From: Tistrella bauzanensis
Lineage (GTDB): Bacteria; Pseudomonadota; Alphaproteobacteria; Tistrellales; Tistrellaceae
DNA length: 63,958 nucleotides
Direction of reading: 5' to 3'
Assembly (NCBI RefSeq): GCF_014636235.1
Contig: NZ_BMDZ01000031.1
Coordinates: 1-63,958 of the forward strand
Both the position numbers and the translations under genes were made by a program. Below the pieces are notes generated by a model that was not told the origin of the DNA, searched no databases, and saw only the letters and a program-made list of their open reading frames with translations. This document shows positions 15,637-26,251 of this stretch, piece after piece (positions within the stretch are counted from its first letter, which is position 1; each line of letters begins with the position of its first letter).

Positions 15637-17400
15637 TCACTTGATGACGGCCTGTCCGCCCTGCTGTTCCGTGACCAGCTTGCGGATGATATGCTTCTGG
15701 ATCTTGCCCGACGCCGTGCGGGGGAAATCGTCGACCCATTCGATCCGTTCCGGTAGCTTTTGCCGCGCCAGGCCGCGCGATGCAACAAAATCGGCGATCA
15801 TATCGCGATCCGGCAGCATCTGGCCGTCATGGGTGGCGTCGCGGGCGGCGTCCGTCGGGATCAGCCAGGCGCAGACACCCTCGCCGAGCCGGGCATGGGG
15901 CATGGCCACGACGGCGGCTTCCCGCACCAGCGGGTGTTCGTGCAAGGCGTCCTCGATCTCCTTGGCCGACAGGTTCTCGCCGCCGCGGATGATCAGATCC
16001 TTCTTGCGGCCGGTGATCACCAGCCGGCCGTCTTCGGCGACGGTGCCAAGGTCGCCGGTGCGGAAATAGCCATCGGCATCGAAGGCCTCGGCGGTGGCGG
16101 CCGGGTCGGTATAGCCGCGGAACAGGGCCGGGCCGCGCGCCACGATCTCACCCTCGGCGCCCGTCGGCACGGGCTGTCCGGCCTCGTCGACCACCCGCAC
16201 CTCCCAGTCATAGACCGCGCCATCGCTGGTGGCGGCAGCCTCGGCCGATGCCGGGTCGGTGCCGGGATAGCCCTGGGTGATCATCGGGCATTCGCTGGAG
16301 CCATAGACCCTGAACGCGGCGAGGCCGGGCATCGCCTTGCGGGCGCGTCTGACGACTTCGGGCGGGACGGCGGCACCGCCACAGGCGAAGATCTTCAGGC
16401 TGGTGGCGACGGGCGGGCGCCCGGCGGCGCGGGCCGCCTCGGCGGCGGCGGTCAACTCCTGCAGGAAGGGCGTGGCGCCGATCATGAAGGCCACGTCATG
16501 ATCGGCGATCAGGTCCAGCGCCTGCGCGCCATCCCAGCGTTCCATGAACACGGTGCGGGTGGCGTGATAGAATGGCAGTTCCATGCCATAGGAATAGCCG
16601 GTGACATGGGTGACCGGCGATGGCATCAGCAGCACGTCGCCCGCGCGGATGTTCCAGGCGCGCATCGAACTCATCAAGGCCCGGCGCGAGGTCTCGTGCG
16701 CATAGAGCACGCCCTTGGGCCGGCCGGTGGTGCCGGAGGTATACATCACCATCTTCAGCGACGAGGCATCGGCGCCGACCAGATCGGGCGCCAGGTCGGT
16801 GACCACGCGATCGTCATCACCGCCATCGTCGCGGGGCGGGCCGCCGGTCCAGTCGTCCCAACTGTCGCAGCCATCCGCCGTGCCGCGCACGGTGATGATC
16901 CTGTCGAGCGACGGCAGGCCGGGCTTCAGCGCCGCGGCCATGGCGGCATAGTCGAAATTGCGCCAGCGGGCAGGCAGGATCAGCAGGCGGCTGCAGGCAT
17001 CGTTCAGGATGAAGCCGACCTCGCGATCGCGATAGATCGGCACGATCGGGTTGATCACCAGCCCCGCCAGCGAACAGGCAAGGTTCAACACCACCGCCTC
17101 GTCCCAGTTCGGCAGTTGAAAACTGACCACCGCGCCGGGGGTGAGCCCATGCGCCCGCATCCGCCGCGCCAGTCGCACCGCCCGGTTCCAGATCTGGCCG
17201 AAGCTCAGGCCGCCGGTCTCGGTGACGCAGGCGATGGCGTCGGGCGTGGTGGCCGCGCGGTGGCGGGCATCATCGGCCAGCGTGCGGCCGGTCCAGTCGC
17301 CGCTGGCCCGGCGGCGGGCGGTTTCATCGGCGGTGAAGCGCAGGCGGAAGCCGCTTGGGTCGTCGATCAGCGTTGCGGTGGGGGGCGACATGGCGGACAT
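15637..17400 (-). CDS. AMP-dependent acyl-CoA synthetase
   Basis: The 587-residue enzyme activates a carboxylic acid to its CoA thioester through an acyl-AMP. Visible ANL motifs are YTSGTTGRPKGVLYAHE (A3, about 220-236), VYGSSECPM, TGDLG, GRKKDLIIRGGENLSAKEIE and RTASGKIQK with the catalytic Lys. Overall it resembles cyclohexanecarboxylate/medium-chain acyl-CoA ligases; the substrate is unknown. It lies between the liv importer genes and the TetR gene on the same strand. Confidence 0.9.
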   Translation of the reverse strand: MSAMSPPTATLIDDPSGFRLRFTADETARRRASGDWTGRTLADDARHRAATTPDAIACVTETGGLSFGQIWNRAVRLARRMRAHGLTPGAVVSFQLPNWDEAVVLNLACSLAGLVINPIVPIYRDREVGFILNDACSRLLILPARWRNFDYAAMAAALKPGLPSLDRIITVRGTADGCDSWDDWTGGPPRDDGGDDDRVVTDLAPDLVGADASSLKMVMYTSGTTGRPKGVLYAHETSRRALMSSMRAWNIRAGDVLLMPSPVTHVTGYSYGMELPFYHATRTVFMERWDGAQALDLIADHDVAFMIGATPFLQELTAAAEAARAAGRPPVATSLKIFACGGAAVPPEVVRRARKAMPGLAAFRVYGSSECPMITQGYPGTDPASAEAAATSDGAVYDWEVRVVDEAGQPVPTGAEGEIVARGPALFRGYTDPAATAEAFDADGYFRTGDLGTVAEDGRLVITGRKKDLIIRGGENLSAKEIEDALHEHPLVREAAVVAMPHARLGEGVCAWLIPTDAARDATHDGQMLPDRDMIADFVASRGLARQKLPERIEWVDDFPRTASGKIQKHIIRKLVTEQQGGQAVIK

Positions 17401-17428
17401 GGGCGGACATCCTGAGGCGGGGGCGCGG

Positions 17429-18140
17429 TCAGACGGCGAGATAGCGGGTCTTCAGCGTCGGATCGGCATCGAAGCCGGCCCAGTCGCCGGAATGAACCAG
17501 TTCACCGCTGTCGATCAGATGCAGGGTATCGGTGACGGCGCGGGCAAAGGACAGGTTCTGTTCGGTGACCAGCACGGTCAGGCCGTGATCGCGATGCAGC
17601 CGGCGGATCTCGGCCGCCATCTGGTCCACGATCACCGGTGCCAGCCCCTCGACCGGTTCATCCAGCAACAGCAGCCGCGGCCGGGCGATCACGCCGCGCG
17701 CCACCGCCACCATCTGCTGCTGGCCGCCTGAGAGCGCATAGCCGGCGCGCTCCGCGAACGGCACCAGGGCGGGGAACAGATCCCAGATCTCGTCCATGGT
17801 CATCGGCTTCACCCCCGGGCGGGCGGCATGGACGCCAAGGGCGATGTTCTCGGCCACGGTGATGTGTGGAAAGATCCGCCGGTCTTCCGGCACCAGCATC
17901 AACCCGGCGCGGGCGCGGGCATCGGCGCCGAGGGTGCGGAGGTCGCGGCCATCCAGGCTGATCCGGCCCGAGACCAGTTTCGGGCCGGCATTCAGGATGG
18001 TCTTCAGCACCGTCGACTTGCCGGCGCCATTGCGGCCCAGCAGCGCCACGGCGGCGCCATCGGCGATGGTAAGGTCGATGCCGTGCAGGACGACCGCGTC
18101 GCCATAGCCGGCATGGAGTGCGTCGATGCGCAGCAGCGGA

Positions 18141-18148
<8 letters not shown>
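17429..18148 (-). CDS. Branched-chain amino acid-type ABC transporter ATP-binding protein (LivF-like)
   Basis: The 239-residue ATPase has Walker A GRNGAGKST, signature LSGGQQQM and Walker B LLLLDEPVEGLAP. The DEPVEGLAP sequence is characteristic of LivF. It energises import through the LivH/LivM channel. Its start overlaps the LivG stop by eight bases. Given the surrounding acyl-CoA genes, the transported solute is probably the carboxylate catabolised by the operon, not an amino acid. Confidence 0.92.
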
Positions 18149-18901
<753 letters not shown>

Positions 18902-18905
<4 letters not shown>

Positions 18906-19951
18906 GGCGTCTGCTCCTGTGGGCGGCCGGAGGCAGGCGACGGTGTCGCCGTCGATCGTGCGGCGGCACGCCCGCGCAGCTTCATCACCAGCCCCATCAC
19001 GCCGCCGGGGATGGCCAGCACCACCGCCAGCAGCATCAGGCCGGTGGTGATATCGGCGATGCCGTGCATGGTGCGGGTGGCATATTCCACGGCGCCGAAC
19101 AGGATGGCGCCGACGGCGGGGCCCCAGAAGCTGCCGGCGCCGCCCAGCAGCGCATACAGCACCGGCCGGGTCGACTGGCTCCAATGGGCAAGTTCCGGCG
19201 TCACGATCTGGGTCCAGGGCGCGAACATGGCGCCGGCAAAGGCGCTGGCGGCGCCCGAAATCGCGAAGGCAATCAGCCGGTGGCGGTCGACATCCAGGCC
19301 AAGGAAGGCGGCGCGGACCGGATCCTGGCGGATGGCGCGGAAGCTGCGGCCCAGCACGCCGTGCCCCGCCCACCACAGCGCCGCCGAGGCAAGCCCGCAG
19401 CCCAGGATCATCGCATAGTAATAGGCATCGCCCCGGGTGAGATCGATGGTGATCACACCCAGATCGATCACCGGCCGGGTGATGCCCACCAGCCCGTCAT
19501 TGCGGCCCAGCCAGTCGGTCTTGGTGATGATCACATGCACGAGTTCGGCGAAGGCCAGGGTGAGGACGGCGAAATAGATCCCGCCGGAACGGCGCAGCGC
19601 GACCAGACCGAAGATGATGGCGGCCAGGGCCCCCAGAAGGGTCGCGATCAGCAGCCAGCCCAGGAACGGCCCGCCGCCAAGCTGTTGCGGCCCAGCCGCC
19701 ATGGTATAGGCGCCGACCGCGAAGAACATCGCCTGACCGAAGGACAACAGGCCGGCATAGGCGAACAGCAGATTCCAGGCCTGCGCGAAGACGATGTTGA
19801 CCAGCACCAGACCGGCCAGGAACACCAGCCCCTGGTTCAGCACGGCGGGCGCCAGCGCGAACAGCACCATGCCGAGCGCCAGCGGCCACAGCGCCAGCAG
19901 GGTGGCGCCGCCGGTACCGGCGGCTTTTCGAGTGCGATCGGGTGTCATCAT
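18902..19951 (-). CDS. Liv-type ABC transporter permease (LivM-like)
   Basis: The 349-residue inner-membrane protein has about nine hydrophobic segments. The family hallmark GPAVGAILFGAVEYATRT lies near residues 275-292, and AGLLSFGQAMFFAVGAY is at about 66-82. It forms the channel together with LivH. Both ends overlap neighbouring genes by four bases, so the transporter genes are translated as a coupled unit. The C-terminal 30 residues are Arg/Pro-rich. Confidence 0.92.
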
Positions 19952-20844
19952 GCCACCTGTGCCTTGCCCATCAGGCCCTGCGGCCGGATCAGCAGCACGG
20001 CCGCCAGCGCGATGAAGAAGAAGATGCCCGGATAATCGGGCACGAAGACCGTGCCGAAGCTCTCGATCATGCCCAGCATCACCGCCGCGATCGCAGCACC
20101 CCGGATGCTGCCCATGCCGCCGACGATGATCACCCCGAAGGCCTGAAGCAGAAACACCCCGGCCAGGCTGGGCGACAGGCTCTGATTGGCGGCGAGCAGC
20201 CCGCCCGCCAGACCGGCCAGGCCGAAGGCGATGACCACCGTCACCATCAGCACCCGGCCGACATTGATGCCCAGCAGCGTCGCCATCCAGCTATCCATGG
20301 CAACGGCCCTGATCAGCTTGCCGAAGCTGGTGCGTTCCATCAAAAGGTCCAGGCCGATGAAGGTGAGGATGCCGCAGACGATCACGAAGATGGCGAATTC
20401 GGGCATGATCATGTCGCCCAGGAACAGGGCGCCGCCAAGCTCGGCGGGGGTCGGCACCGACATGAAGTTCAGGCCCCAGATCAGCTTGACCGCACCGTCG
20501 CAGACCAGCAGCAGGGCATAGGTCGCGATCAGCACATAGGCGTCTTCCACGTCGCGCAGGCGCCGGAAGATGGCGAAATCGGCGGCGACGCCCAGGGCCG
20601 CGACCGCCATGCCCGAGGCCAGTGCCACCACCATATACAGCCACAGCGGCACGGCACCGCCGCCCAGCAACTGCATCAGCGTGAAGGCGATATAGGCGCC
20701 GATCATGAAGAACCCGCCATGGGCGAAGTTCAGGATGTGCAGGATACCGAAAATGAGCGTCAGCCCGGCGGCGACCAGAAAGGTCGCGGCGGCCCAGGAC
20801 ATGCCGTTGAACATGATCAGCGCCAGATCGGCGAGGGTCATCAT
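19948..20844 (-). CDS. Liv-type ABC transporter permease (LivH-like)
   Basis: The 298-residue permease has about eight membrane segments, with LTLIFGILHILNFAHGGFFMIGAYIAF near the N-terminus and IIVGGMGSIRGAAIAAVMLGMIE near residues 225-250, both typical of LivH. GGAGG lies just before tandem ATGs at 20844 and 20841, so one of these is the likely start rather than the longer frames. It is preceded by a stem-loop that separates it from the binding-protein gene. Confidence 0.92.
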   Translation of the reverse strand: MMTLADLALIMFNGMSWAAATFLVAAGLTLIFGILHILNFAHGGFFMIGAYIAFTLMQLLGGGAVPLWLYMVVALASGMAVAALGVAADFAIFRRLRDVEDAYVLIATYALLLVCDGAVKLIWGLNFMSVPTPAELGGALFLGDMIMPEFAIFVIVCGILTFIGLDLLMERTSFGKLIRAVAMDSWMATLLGINVGRVLMVTVVIAFGLAGLAGGLLAANQSLSPSLAGVFLLQAFGVIIVGGMGSIRGAAIAAVMLGMIESFGTVFVPDYPGIFFFIALAAVLLIRPQGLMGKAQVA

Positions 20845-20985
20845 CGCCTCCATGGGTGTGGCCGCCTGCCCGGCTTGAGCGATCGGACCGCCACAGGATC
20901 GAACGGAAGACAAAGGACAGCCGCCGGAACGCGGCACTTCACCGGGGAGGCGCGATCACACAGGCCGGCCCGGCGGCTGCCAAGG

Positions 20986-21013
20986 TGCTCTCAAGAGGGG
21001 GAGGTTGAGAGCA
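20986..21013 (-). promoter_or_regulatory. Intercistronic stem-loop between binding protein and livH
   Basis: TGCTCTCAA (20986-20994) pairs perfectly with TTGAGAGCA (21005-21013) around a ten-base loop. It lies just after the binding-protein stop. Such structures usually allow the periplasmic protein to be made in excess, by partial termination or by protecting the upstream mRNA. Confidence 0.65.
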
Positions 21014-21027
21014 ATCCTGTCGGCGGG

Positions 21028-22317
21028 TCAGAGCGTCTTCAGCTCCAGCTTCTCGCCCGGGCGCGGCGGCTCGACCACGCTGTCGCCGGGCACCGAGATA
21101 TAGTCGGTGACCTCGAAACCGTCGGCGCTGCCGGCCTTGGGCTGGATGCGCATGGCTTCGGCATTCTTCACCGCCTGATTGTCTTCGGCGCGGAGCGTCC
21201 GCTTGCCAGTGGCGGTGTCGAAGGTCAGCCCCTTCAGGGCGGCGATGATCGCCGCCGCCTTGGTGTCGCCGCCGGTCTTCTCGATCGCGGCCTTGTAGGC
21301 ATAGACCGCGGCATGGGCTTCCGCCGCCCAGCCCATCGGATAGTGGTTGCCGGTCCGCTCGACATAGGCGTTGTAGAGGTGATCCGACATCGGATTGCCC
21401 TGATTGGCCTTGAAATACCAATGCGTGCCGGTCCAGGTGTCGGGGGACTGGTCCTTCATCGCCAGCGGCACCAGGAATTCATTGGCCGAATCGACCAGAA
21501 CCTTGGTTTTGTCGAACAGGCCGAAGGGTCGGGCCTGCTGATAGAGGGTGACGGCATCGCCGCCATAGGCCGAGGTGTACAGGCCCTCGAACGGCTGGCG
21601 CATCGCGGCGGCGATGAAGTTCTTATAGTCGCCGGAACCATAGGGGATCAGGATCGGCCGCGAAATCTCGGGCTGCTTGCCGGTGACCTGGGGGAACACG
21701 GTCAACATGGCGTCGACGAAGATCGCCCAGGTGGTGCGGCCATATTCGTGATCCGGGATGATGCCGCCCCAGCTCGTGATATTGGGATAGCGCTCGGCGA
21801 TCATCCGGATCAGGCCGTATTGCCGCGAATAGGGGCTGTCGCCGATGCGGAACACATGGGGGTTATAGTCTTCATGGTTCAGCTTTTCGGTGCCGGCGCC
21901 GCAGGTGAGCACCACGCCGCCGGCGGCCTGCATCAGCGGCCCCATGGCCAGCGCCACTGGCGAGCTGATGGCGCCGAGCTGAAGGTTCACGCCCTGGCCC
22001 AGCAATTCGCGCGCGGCCACTGTGGCGGCAGCCGGATTGGCCTTGCTGTCGCGCATCTCCAGCGCCAGCGGCCGGCCGTTGACGCCACCATCGGCATTGA
22101 TCTTCTCGATCGCGATTTCGGCGCCATGGCGCACGAAGCTGCCGAGCATCTCCTGCGCGCCCGACAGCGGCGTCACCAGGCCCAGCGTGATCGGGTTGTC
22201 GGCGGCGCGCGCGCCGGGGATCCACAAGCGGCCGAGCGGCGCCAGCGCTGCTGCGGCGGCGGTGCTCTTCAGCAATGTGCGGCGGCTGAACCGGTAGCCG
22301 TCATTCGAACGGGTCAT
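21028..22317 (-). CDS. Liv-type periplasmic substrate-binding protein with Tat signal
   Basis: The 429-residue protein starts with a twin-arginine signal (SRRTLLKSTAAAAALAPLG, about residues 10-28) and a probable cleavage after GARA. The mature part has the type I periplasmic binding fold (ITLGLVTPLSGAQEMLG, GVNLQLGAISSPVALAMGPL). Tat export suggests it folds in the cytoplasm. It captures the substrate for the LivHMGF importer, probably an aromatic or alicyclic carboxylate given the surrounding enzymes. Confidence 0.9.
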   Translation of the reverse strand: MTRSNDGYRFSRRTLLKSTAAAAALAPLGRLWIPGARAADNPITLGLVTPLSGAQEMLGSFVRHGAEIAIEKINADGGVNGRPLALEMRDSKANPAAATVAARELLGQGVNLQLGAISSPVALAMGPLMQAAGGVVLTCGAGTEKLNHEDYNPHVFRIGDSPYSRQYGLIRMIAERYPNITSWGGIIPDHEYGRTTWAIFVDAMLTVFPQVTGKQPEISRPILIPYGSGDYKNFIAAAMRQPFEGLYTSAYGGDAVTLYQQARPFGLFDKTKVLVDSANEFLVPLAMKDQSPDTWTGTHWYFKANQGNPMSDHLYNAYVERTGNHYPMGWAAEAHAAVYAYKAAIEKTGGDTKAAAIIAALKGLTFDTATGKRTLRAEDNQAVKNAEAMRIQPKAGSADGFEVTDYISVPGDSVVEPPRPGEKLELKTL

Positions 22318-22410
22318 CGTCGTCTCCTCCCAATGGCATGGGTAGCGGTGCCGTTATCGGCCGGGGCACGGTGTCCGTGGTGCCGGCGTGTCGGTCTTTC
22401 CGCGTCTGTG

Positions 22411-24135
22411 TCATGCCTGTCGTGCTGTTGTCGATACGGGGCTGGTGGTGGGGTGGGTGTCGGTTACCGTCACCTTGGCGTAGTGGCGGCGAAGCTCGGT
22501 CTTCAGCACCTTGCCCAGCGGATTGCGGGGCAGCGCATCGGTGATGAAGATCCGGCGCGGGGTTTCATAGTCGGCCAGCACCGCGCGGGCGGCGGCGGTC
22601 AGCCGGGTAATGAACTGCTGGTCGGTCTCGTCGATGGCGGGCGCAGGCTCATGCGTCCGGCCGCGGACGATCACGGCGGCGACATCCTCGCCCAGCCGTG
22701 GATGGGGCAGGGCGATCACCGCCGCCTCGAACACGCCGGGCACGCGGTGCAGAACCTCTTCCACCCGGCGCGCGGCGATTTTAAGCCCGCCCCGGACGAT
22801 CACGTCCTTCAGGCGATCCAGATGATGAAGATGGCCATCGCCATCGATCAGCCCCCAGTCGCCGGTGCGCACCCAGCCATCGCGTAGCGTGGCGGCGGTC
22901 GCCGTGGCATCGCCGTGATAGCCGGCCATGTTGGCGGGGCTGGCTATCTCGATCTCGCCGGGCTGGCCGGCCGGCTGTGGCGTGCATTCCTCATCGGTGA
23001 TCCGCACCCGGCACAGCGGCATCGGCCGGCCGACCGACCCCGGATGGCTCAGCACCTCATCCGGTTGCAGCATGGTGCCGGTGGGGCCGGTCTCGGTCAT
23101 GCCGTAATTCTGGCGCTGGTCGACATCCGGGAAGCGTTTGGCCAGCGCGATCACCGCTTCTTGCGGCATGGCGGCGCCGCCATAGTCCCAGATCCGAATG
23201 CTGGACAGGTCGGGCGCGTCGTCGCCACGGCGCGTCAACGCATCCAGGATATACAGATAGCCCGACGGCACCGACAGCAGCACGGTGCTGCGGCGGGCGG
23301 CGATCCGGTTCAGGATCGCATCGGCATCGAAGGCGGGCTCCACGATCATGGTGGCCCCTGCCCAGAGGGCAGCCAGCGGGTTGAAATGCACGCCCGAGCT
23401 GGTGAAGAACGGCACCGCGTGATGGTGGATATCCTTGGGGCCAAGGGTCAGCGCGGTACCGAAGATGGCGCCGGTCGCCACGGCCGACCCTTGGGTGTGC
23501 ACCACCGCCTTGGGCCGGCCGGTGGTCCCGGAGGTGAAGATCAGATCGGCGGTATCCGATGGCGTCGGCTCGGCCCAGGCCTGGACAGAGATGGCGGCAC
23601 CGGCGGCCAGAAGAGCTTGCAGGCCATCATCGGCCGCGGCATCCACGCAGACGAACCCGCGCCCGCATCGCGCACGGGCGGCAGCCAGACGCGGCATCAG
23701 CGCGGTTTCGGCGATCACCATCCGCACATCGGACAACGCCAGGGCATGGTCCAGATCCTCGTCGCCATAACGCGGGTTCAGGGGCACGAGTACGGCGCCG
23801 AGCCGCGCCGCCGCGAACTGCACCAGATGCGCCTCGGTGATCGCCATGTTGGTGGCCAGCACCCCCAGCGCCTCGCCCGGCCGGATTCCGGCTTGATACA
23901 GGCCGCGTGCGAGCACGGCGGAGCGGGCCGCCATCTCTGCGAAGCTGGTGGTGGCGAGGCCGTCGGGACCGGCCGGCGCCAGCACCGATGGCGCCACCAG
24001 CATGGGCCTCGCGCCGAAGCGCGCCGCCTGCCGGTCCAGCAGGCGCGCAAGCGTGCCGGTTTCCGCGATCGCGACCATGAGGGCTGCGTCGAGGGCGGCT
24101 CCGGATACGGTGGTGTCGGCCTGTGGGTCGGTCAT
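22411..24135 (-). CDS. Second AMP-dependent acyl-CoA synthetase
   Basis: The 574-residue ANL enzyme has LIFTSGTTGRPKAVVHTQGS (about 192-210), IWDYGGAAMPQEAV, NYGMTETGPTGTM, VRTGDWGLIDGDGHLHHLDRLKDVIVRGGLKIA, and a C-terminal NPLGKVLKTELR with the catalytic Lys. It differs clearly from the other ligase of this operon, so the two probably act on different acids, for example the imported substrate and a shortened or side-chain acid. It lies between the binding-protein and hydratase genes. Confidence 0.9.
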   Translation of the reverse strand: MTDPQADTTVSGAALDAALMVAIAETGTLARLLDRQAARFGARPMLVAPSVLAPAGPDGLATTSFAEMAARSAVLARGLYQAGIRPGEALGVLATNMAITEAHLVQFAAARLGAVLVPLNPRYGDEDLDHALALSDVRMVIAETALMPRLAAARARCGRGFVCVDAAADDGLQALLAAGAAISVQAWAEPTPSDTADLIFTSGTTGRPKAVVHTQGSAVATGAIFGTALTLGPKDIHHHAVPFFTSSGVHFNPLAALWAGATMIVEPAFDADAILNRIAARRSTVLLSVPSGYLYILDALTRRGDDAPDLSSIRIWDYGGAAMPQEAVIALAKRFPDVDQRQNYGMTETGPTGTMLQPDEVLSHPGSVGRPMPLCRVRITDEECTPQPAGQPGEIEIASPANMAGYHGDATATAATLRDGWVRTGDWGLIDGDGHLHHLDRLKDVIVRGGLKIAARRVEEVLHRVPGVFEAAVIALPHPRLGEDVAAVIVRGRTHEPAPAIDETDQQFITRLTAAARAVLADYETPRRIFITDALPRNPLGKVLKTELRRHYAKVTVTDTHPTTSPVSTTARQA

Positions 24136-24178
24136 GGCGGGAACTCCGGCGGGGGCGTCGGTCGGATGGCGGGGCCGG

Positions 24179-25006
24179 TCAGCGGCCGGTGAACACCGGC
24201 TTGCGCTTGTCGCGGAAGGCGGCCACGGCTTCCTTATGGTCTTCGGTCAGGTTCGACATGCTTTCATAGCCGATGCAGGCATCCATCATCGAATGGGCGA
24301 GCTGCTTCAGCGCGATGTTGGTTGCGGTCTTGGTCCAGCGGATCGCCTTGGTGGCGCCGCCGGCCAACCGGTCGGCCAGGGCATAGACTTCGGCATCGAG
24401 CTGGTCGGCCGGCACCGCGCGGTTGATCAGGCCGATTTCGGCCGCACGGGGTGCTGTCAGCAGATCGCCGGTCAGCAGGAACTCCTTGGCGCGGGCGAAG
24501 CCGATCAACTGCGGCCAGATCACCGCGCCGCCATCGCCGGCGACCAGCCCGACCGACACATGCGGATCGCCGATCCTGGCCTTGTCCGACGCGATGATGA
24601 TGTCGCACATCAGCGCGATGGTGGCGCCAAGGCCGGTGGCATGGCCGTTCAGCCGGCAGATCAGCGGCTTTTCAAGATCAAGCTGGCTGAACACGATGCG
24701 CTTGGCCTCGACGCCGGTGCGCTCGAACTCGCCCGGCACGTCGATATGCTCCTGCATCCAGTTGATGTCGCCGCCGGCGCAGAAGGCGCGGCCATGGCCG
24801 GTCAGCACGATGATGTCGCTGTCCGGGTCGTGGGCGGCATCGGTGAACACCCGCGAGAATTCCTCGTGCAGCCGGGCATTGACCGCGTTCATCGCCTCCG
24901 GGCGGTTGATCGAGATGGTCAGCACGCGGTCGCGGCGATCGAAGGTGAAGCACTCGTAATCGCGGAAGGCGAAGGGGCGGGGTCCGGCTGAAGTGTCGGT
25001 GGTCAA
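24179..25006 (-). CDS. Enoyl-CoA hydratase/isomerase family protein
   Basis: The 275-residue crotonase-fold protein has NRPEAMNAVNARLHEEF, the oxyanion-hole segment GRAFCAGGDINWM and a second one, GHATGLGATIALMCDIIIAS. The residues usually acting as Glu pair fall in the GDPHVSVGLVAGDGG block, where the second is Asp. The start is inferred to be TTG at 25006, because GGAGG at 25017-25021 stands ten bases upstream while no ATG is near the conserved N-terminus. It hydrates the enoyl-CoA made by the adjacent dehydrogenases. Confidence 0.88.
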   Translation of the reverse strand: MTTDTSAGPRPFAFRDYECFTFDRRDRVLTISINRPEAMNAVNARLHEEFSRVFTDAAHDPDSDIIVLTGHGRAFCAGGDINWMQEHIDVPGEFERTGVEAKRIVFSQLDLEKPLICRLNGHATGLGATIALMCDIIIASDKARIGDPHVSVGLVAGDGGAVIWPQLIGFARAKEFLLTGDLLTAPRAAEIGLINRAVPADQLDAEVYALADRLAGGATKAIRWTKTATNIALKQLAHSMMDACIGYESMSNLTEDHKEAVAAFRDKRKPVFTGR

Positions 25007-25082
25007 GGCTTGGGTTCCTCCGTGGCGGATGGGGGCGGTTCGAGCGCCGCCCTTGTCGGTTGTGGCGTCGTCGGGATGCCGC

Positions 25083-26231
25083 TCAGGCGGCGGCATTGCT
25101 CTGGTCGGAGAGGGCGATGAAGCGGTCGAGATGCAGGTCATTGCCGCCGAAGCCGGCCGCGATCACCTTGATGCGCTTGAAGCCATGGCCGATGATCAAC
25201 TCGTCGGTCATGCCGATGCCGCCATGAAGCTGAATCGCCTCGCGTCCCACCTGCATGGCCAGTTCGGCCACATGCAGCCGCGCGGCCGACACCGCATGGC
25301 CGCGCGCCTGCGGTTCATCCCCCGCCGATGGCGCGCCGATCAGGGCGACACTGGCCATGATCACCATCGACCGTGCTTCCTCGCAGGCGATATGCATGTC
25401 GGCCAGGCGGTGTTGCAGAGCCTGGAACTTGCCGATCGGCTGGCCGAACTGATGGCGGGTGCGGGCATACTCCAGTGTCGCGTCCTTCAGCCGCTCCATC
25501 ACCCCCAGCGCCTCGGCGAGTTCGGCGGTGATGGCGGCGTCCAGCCGGCGGGCGAGGGCTGTGGTTGCGGCATCGCCGCGTAGCAGCAGGGCGCCGGCGG
25601 GCAGGGTCACGCCTTCGAAGGCGATCTCGGCTGCGCGCATGCCGTCGAGTGTGGGATAGCCGGTGCGGGTGATGCCGGGTGTGGTGGCGTCGGCCAGGAA
25701 TACCAGCGCCTCGCCATCCGGGCCGGTGGCGGTGACGATCAGATGATCGGCCTCGGCGCCGGCGCGGACCACCGTCTTCGTGCCGTCCAGCCGCCAGATC
25801 CCATCGTCGCCGGGCATGGCGCGGGTGACGCGCGGCGCCCGCGGGTCGCGCAGGCCGGGTTCGTCGTGGGCGAAGGCCGCGATCAGCCCGCCGCCGGCAA
25901 TCGCCTGAAGCCGCTGGTCATCATGGGCGGCGGCACTGTCCAAGATCAGCCCGGCCGCGATCACGGCGGTCGACACATAGGGCTCGGTCATCAGCCCGCG
26001 ACCGATCTCCTCCATCACGATCATGGTCTCGATCGCGCCGCCGGCGCTGCCGCCGGCCATTTCGGGTAGCGCGACACCCAGCCAGCCCATCTCGGCCATG
26101 GCGGCCCATGCCGCGCGATCAAGGCCGGTCGCGGCGGCGGCCTTGCGCCGCTGAAGATCGTAGCGCTCATCGACCCAGCGGCGGGCCATGTCGCGGAGCA
26201 TCGATTGTTCGTCGGTATAGCGGAAATTCAT
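25083..26231 (-). CDS. Acyl-CoA dehydrogenase
   Basis: The 382-residue flavoprotein has the acyl-CoA dehydrogenase N-terminus (MNFRYTDEQSMLRDMARRWV), middle domain and C-terminal helices with YARTRHQFGQPIGKFQALQHRLADM and AIQLHGGIGMTDELIIGH. Its sequence is more divergent in the middle domain than the partner gene. Such unequal pairs often form alpha2beta2 heterotetramers, as described for steroid and side-chain acyl-CoA dehydrogenases. That is an inference here. The gap to the partner gene is 20 bases. Confidence 0.9.
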   Translation of the reverse strand: MNFRYTDEQSMLRDMARRWVDERYDLQRRKAAAATGLDRAAWAAMAEMGWLGVALPEMAGGSAGGAIETMIVMEEIGRGLMTEPYVSTAVIAAGLILDSAAAHDDQRLQAIAGGGLIAAFAHDEPGLRDPRAPRVTRAMPGDDGIWRLDGTKTVVRAGAEADHLIVTATGPDGEALVFLADATTPGITRTGYPTLDGMRAAEIAFEGVTLPAGALLLRGDAATTALARRLDAAITAELAEALGVMERLKDATLEYARTRHQFGQPIGKFQALQHRLADMHIACEEARSMVIMASVALIGAPSAGDEPQARGHAVSAARLHVAELAMQVGREAIQLHGGIGMTDELIIGHGFKRIKVIAAGFGGNDLHLDRFIALSDQSNAAA

Positions 26232-26251
26232 GCGAGTGCCGCCCTTGTCCG

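Noticed and set aside
19942-22887. A 981-codon open frame on the plus strand
   Set aside because: It lies antisense to livH, the binding protein and a ligase, all with strong motifs. Its translation is His/Gln/Gly/Asp-rich low-complexity sequence, typical of antisense frames in GC-rich DNA.
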